Source: Rutidosis leptorrhynchoides (Eukaryota; Streptophyta; Magnoliopsida; Asterales; Asteraceae). Taken from it: DNA of 64,000 nucleotides. The DNA lies in assembly GCF_046630445.1 (NCBI RefSeq), contig NC_092341.1, positions 2,394,001 through 2,458,000 on the forward strand. Direction: 5' to 3'. Positions 62,919 through 64,000 of this stretch are shown piece by piece. The position numbers and the translations under genes were made by a program. The notes under the pieces are model-generated. The model was not told where the DNA came from and did no database searches. It saw only the letters and a list, made by a program, of their open reading frames with translations. Each line of letters opens with the position of its first letter. Position 1 is the first letter of the stretch.

Positions 62919-64000
62919 TGTAGTGACCCGAACTTTTCCATGTTTATATATATTAAATGAAATTTTTATTTACATGATTAAGTATTTCCAACATGTTAAG
63001 CAATCAAACTTGTTAAGACTTGATTAATTGAAATATGTTTCATATAGACAATTGACCACCCAAGTTGACCGGTGATTCACGAACATTAAAACTTGTAAAA
63101 ACTATATGATGACATATATATGATTATATATATAGTTAACATGATATTATGATAAGTAAGTATCTCATTAGGTATTTTAACAATGAGTTTTATACATAAA
63201 ATTGAGTTTATTGAATTAAGAAACTCGAAACGATATATATAACGATTATCGTTATAACAACGTCTTACTAAATACATATGAATCATATTAAGATATTGAT
63301 ACACTATGTTTAATCATGATAAATGATAAGTAAACATGTCATTAAGTGTATTAACAATGAACTACATATGTAAAAACAAGACTACTAACTTAATGATTTC
63401 GAAACGAGACATATATGTAACGATTATCGTTGTAATAACATTTAACTGTATATATATCATACTAAGATATATTAATATATCATAATATCATGATAATGTA
63501 ATAATTTAACATCTCTTTAGATATAATAAACAATGGGTTAACAACATTTAACAAGATCATTAACCTAAAGGTTTCAAAACAACATTTACATGTAACGACT
63601 AACGATGACTTAACGACTCAGTTAAAATGTATATACATGTAGTGTTTTAATATGTATTCAATACACTTTTGAAAGACTTCAAGACACTAATCAAAATACT
63701 TCTACTTAACAAAAATGCTTACAATTACATCCTCGTTCAGTTTCATCAACAATTCTACTCGTATGCACCCGTATTCGTACTCGTAAAATACACAGCTTTT
63801 ATATGTATGTACTATTGGTATATACACTCCAATGATCAGCTCTTAGTAACCCATGTGAGTCACCTAACACATGTGGGAACCATCATTTGGAAACTAGCAA
63901 GAAATATCTCATAAAATTACAAAAATATTAGTAATCATTAATGACTTATTTACATGTAAACAAAATTACACATCCTTTATATCTAATCCATATACCAACG
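62919..64000 (+). mobile_element. 5' part of a plus-strand LTR of the E family
   Basis: It starts TGTAGTGACCCGAAC, the reverse complement of the E LTR end, and runs past the window. The insertion interrupts C-right gag after TTCAC (62914-62918), the likely target duplication. Candidate TATA box at 63976-63983. It is more diverged from E than the E LTRs are from each other. Confidence 0.92.

Overview
The window is plant nuclear heterochromatin made almost entirely of nested LTR retrotransposons. I find no host single-copy gene, tRNA gene, rRNA gene or CRISPR array. The polyproteins are plant Ty3/Gypsy chromoviruses (Tekay/Del-like): order gag-PR-RT-RNaseH-IN with a C-terminal chromodomain, initiator-Met tRNA primer sites (TGGTATCAGAGC type) and LTRs of about 2.2 to 3.9 kb. 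High A+T, long TA microsatellites and an At2g35280-type F-box fragment fit a eudicot. The protein style reminds me of Asteraceae, but I cannot confirm that from sequence alone.

Layout, with most elements on the minus strand. 1-712: 3' end of a plus-strand LTR, inserted in the left LTR of element A. 713-8433: element A, with no gag-pol. 8434-9020: end of a second plus-strand LTR, into which A inserted. 9021-9227: leader and primer site of an old element, C-left. 9228-45007: one LTR of family C, split by D (10468-34352, TSD ATATA) and by B2 (36670-44632, TSD TATAT). D is itself split by the intact element E (17420-30547, TSD AAGTA). 45008-62918: a second internal region (C-right) that uses the same LTR as its 3' LTR. 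C-right is split by F (46484-56804, TSD ACAAC) and by a solo LTR of the E family (58185-61437, TSD GTAGT). 62919-64000: start of a plus-strand E-family LTR. Matching 5-bp target duplications and reading-through of the interrupted sequences support this nesting.

E is young. Its gag-pol is one open frame of 1543 codons, and by eye its LTRs differ at about a dozen positions in 3.25 kb. B2 is also young. D, F and C are decayed. E could mobilise related copies; A and B2 have no gag-pol and would depend on enzymes supplied in trans.

Most unusual points: (1) E carries an F-box gene and an acidic ORF between its primer site and gag, each broken by one in-frame stop; (2) A and B2 carry a fragment of a poly(A)-binding protein gene; (3) a pre-gag protein ('ORF0') is shared by A, B2 and F; (4) A and B2 keep a 57-residue hydrophobic ORF on the antisense strand that differs mostly at synonymous sites; (5) a hairpin just downstream of the primer site is kept by compensatory changes in A, D and F; (6) a small LTR hairpin also shows compensatory change and lies next to a splice-acceptor-like sequence kept in all families; (7) the sequence at the 3' LTR junction is repeated upstream of gag; (8) D LTRs carry ten W-boxes in 125 bp; (9) family C has two internal regions sharing one LTR.
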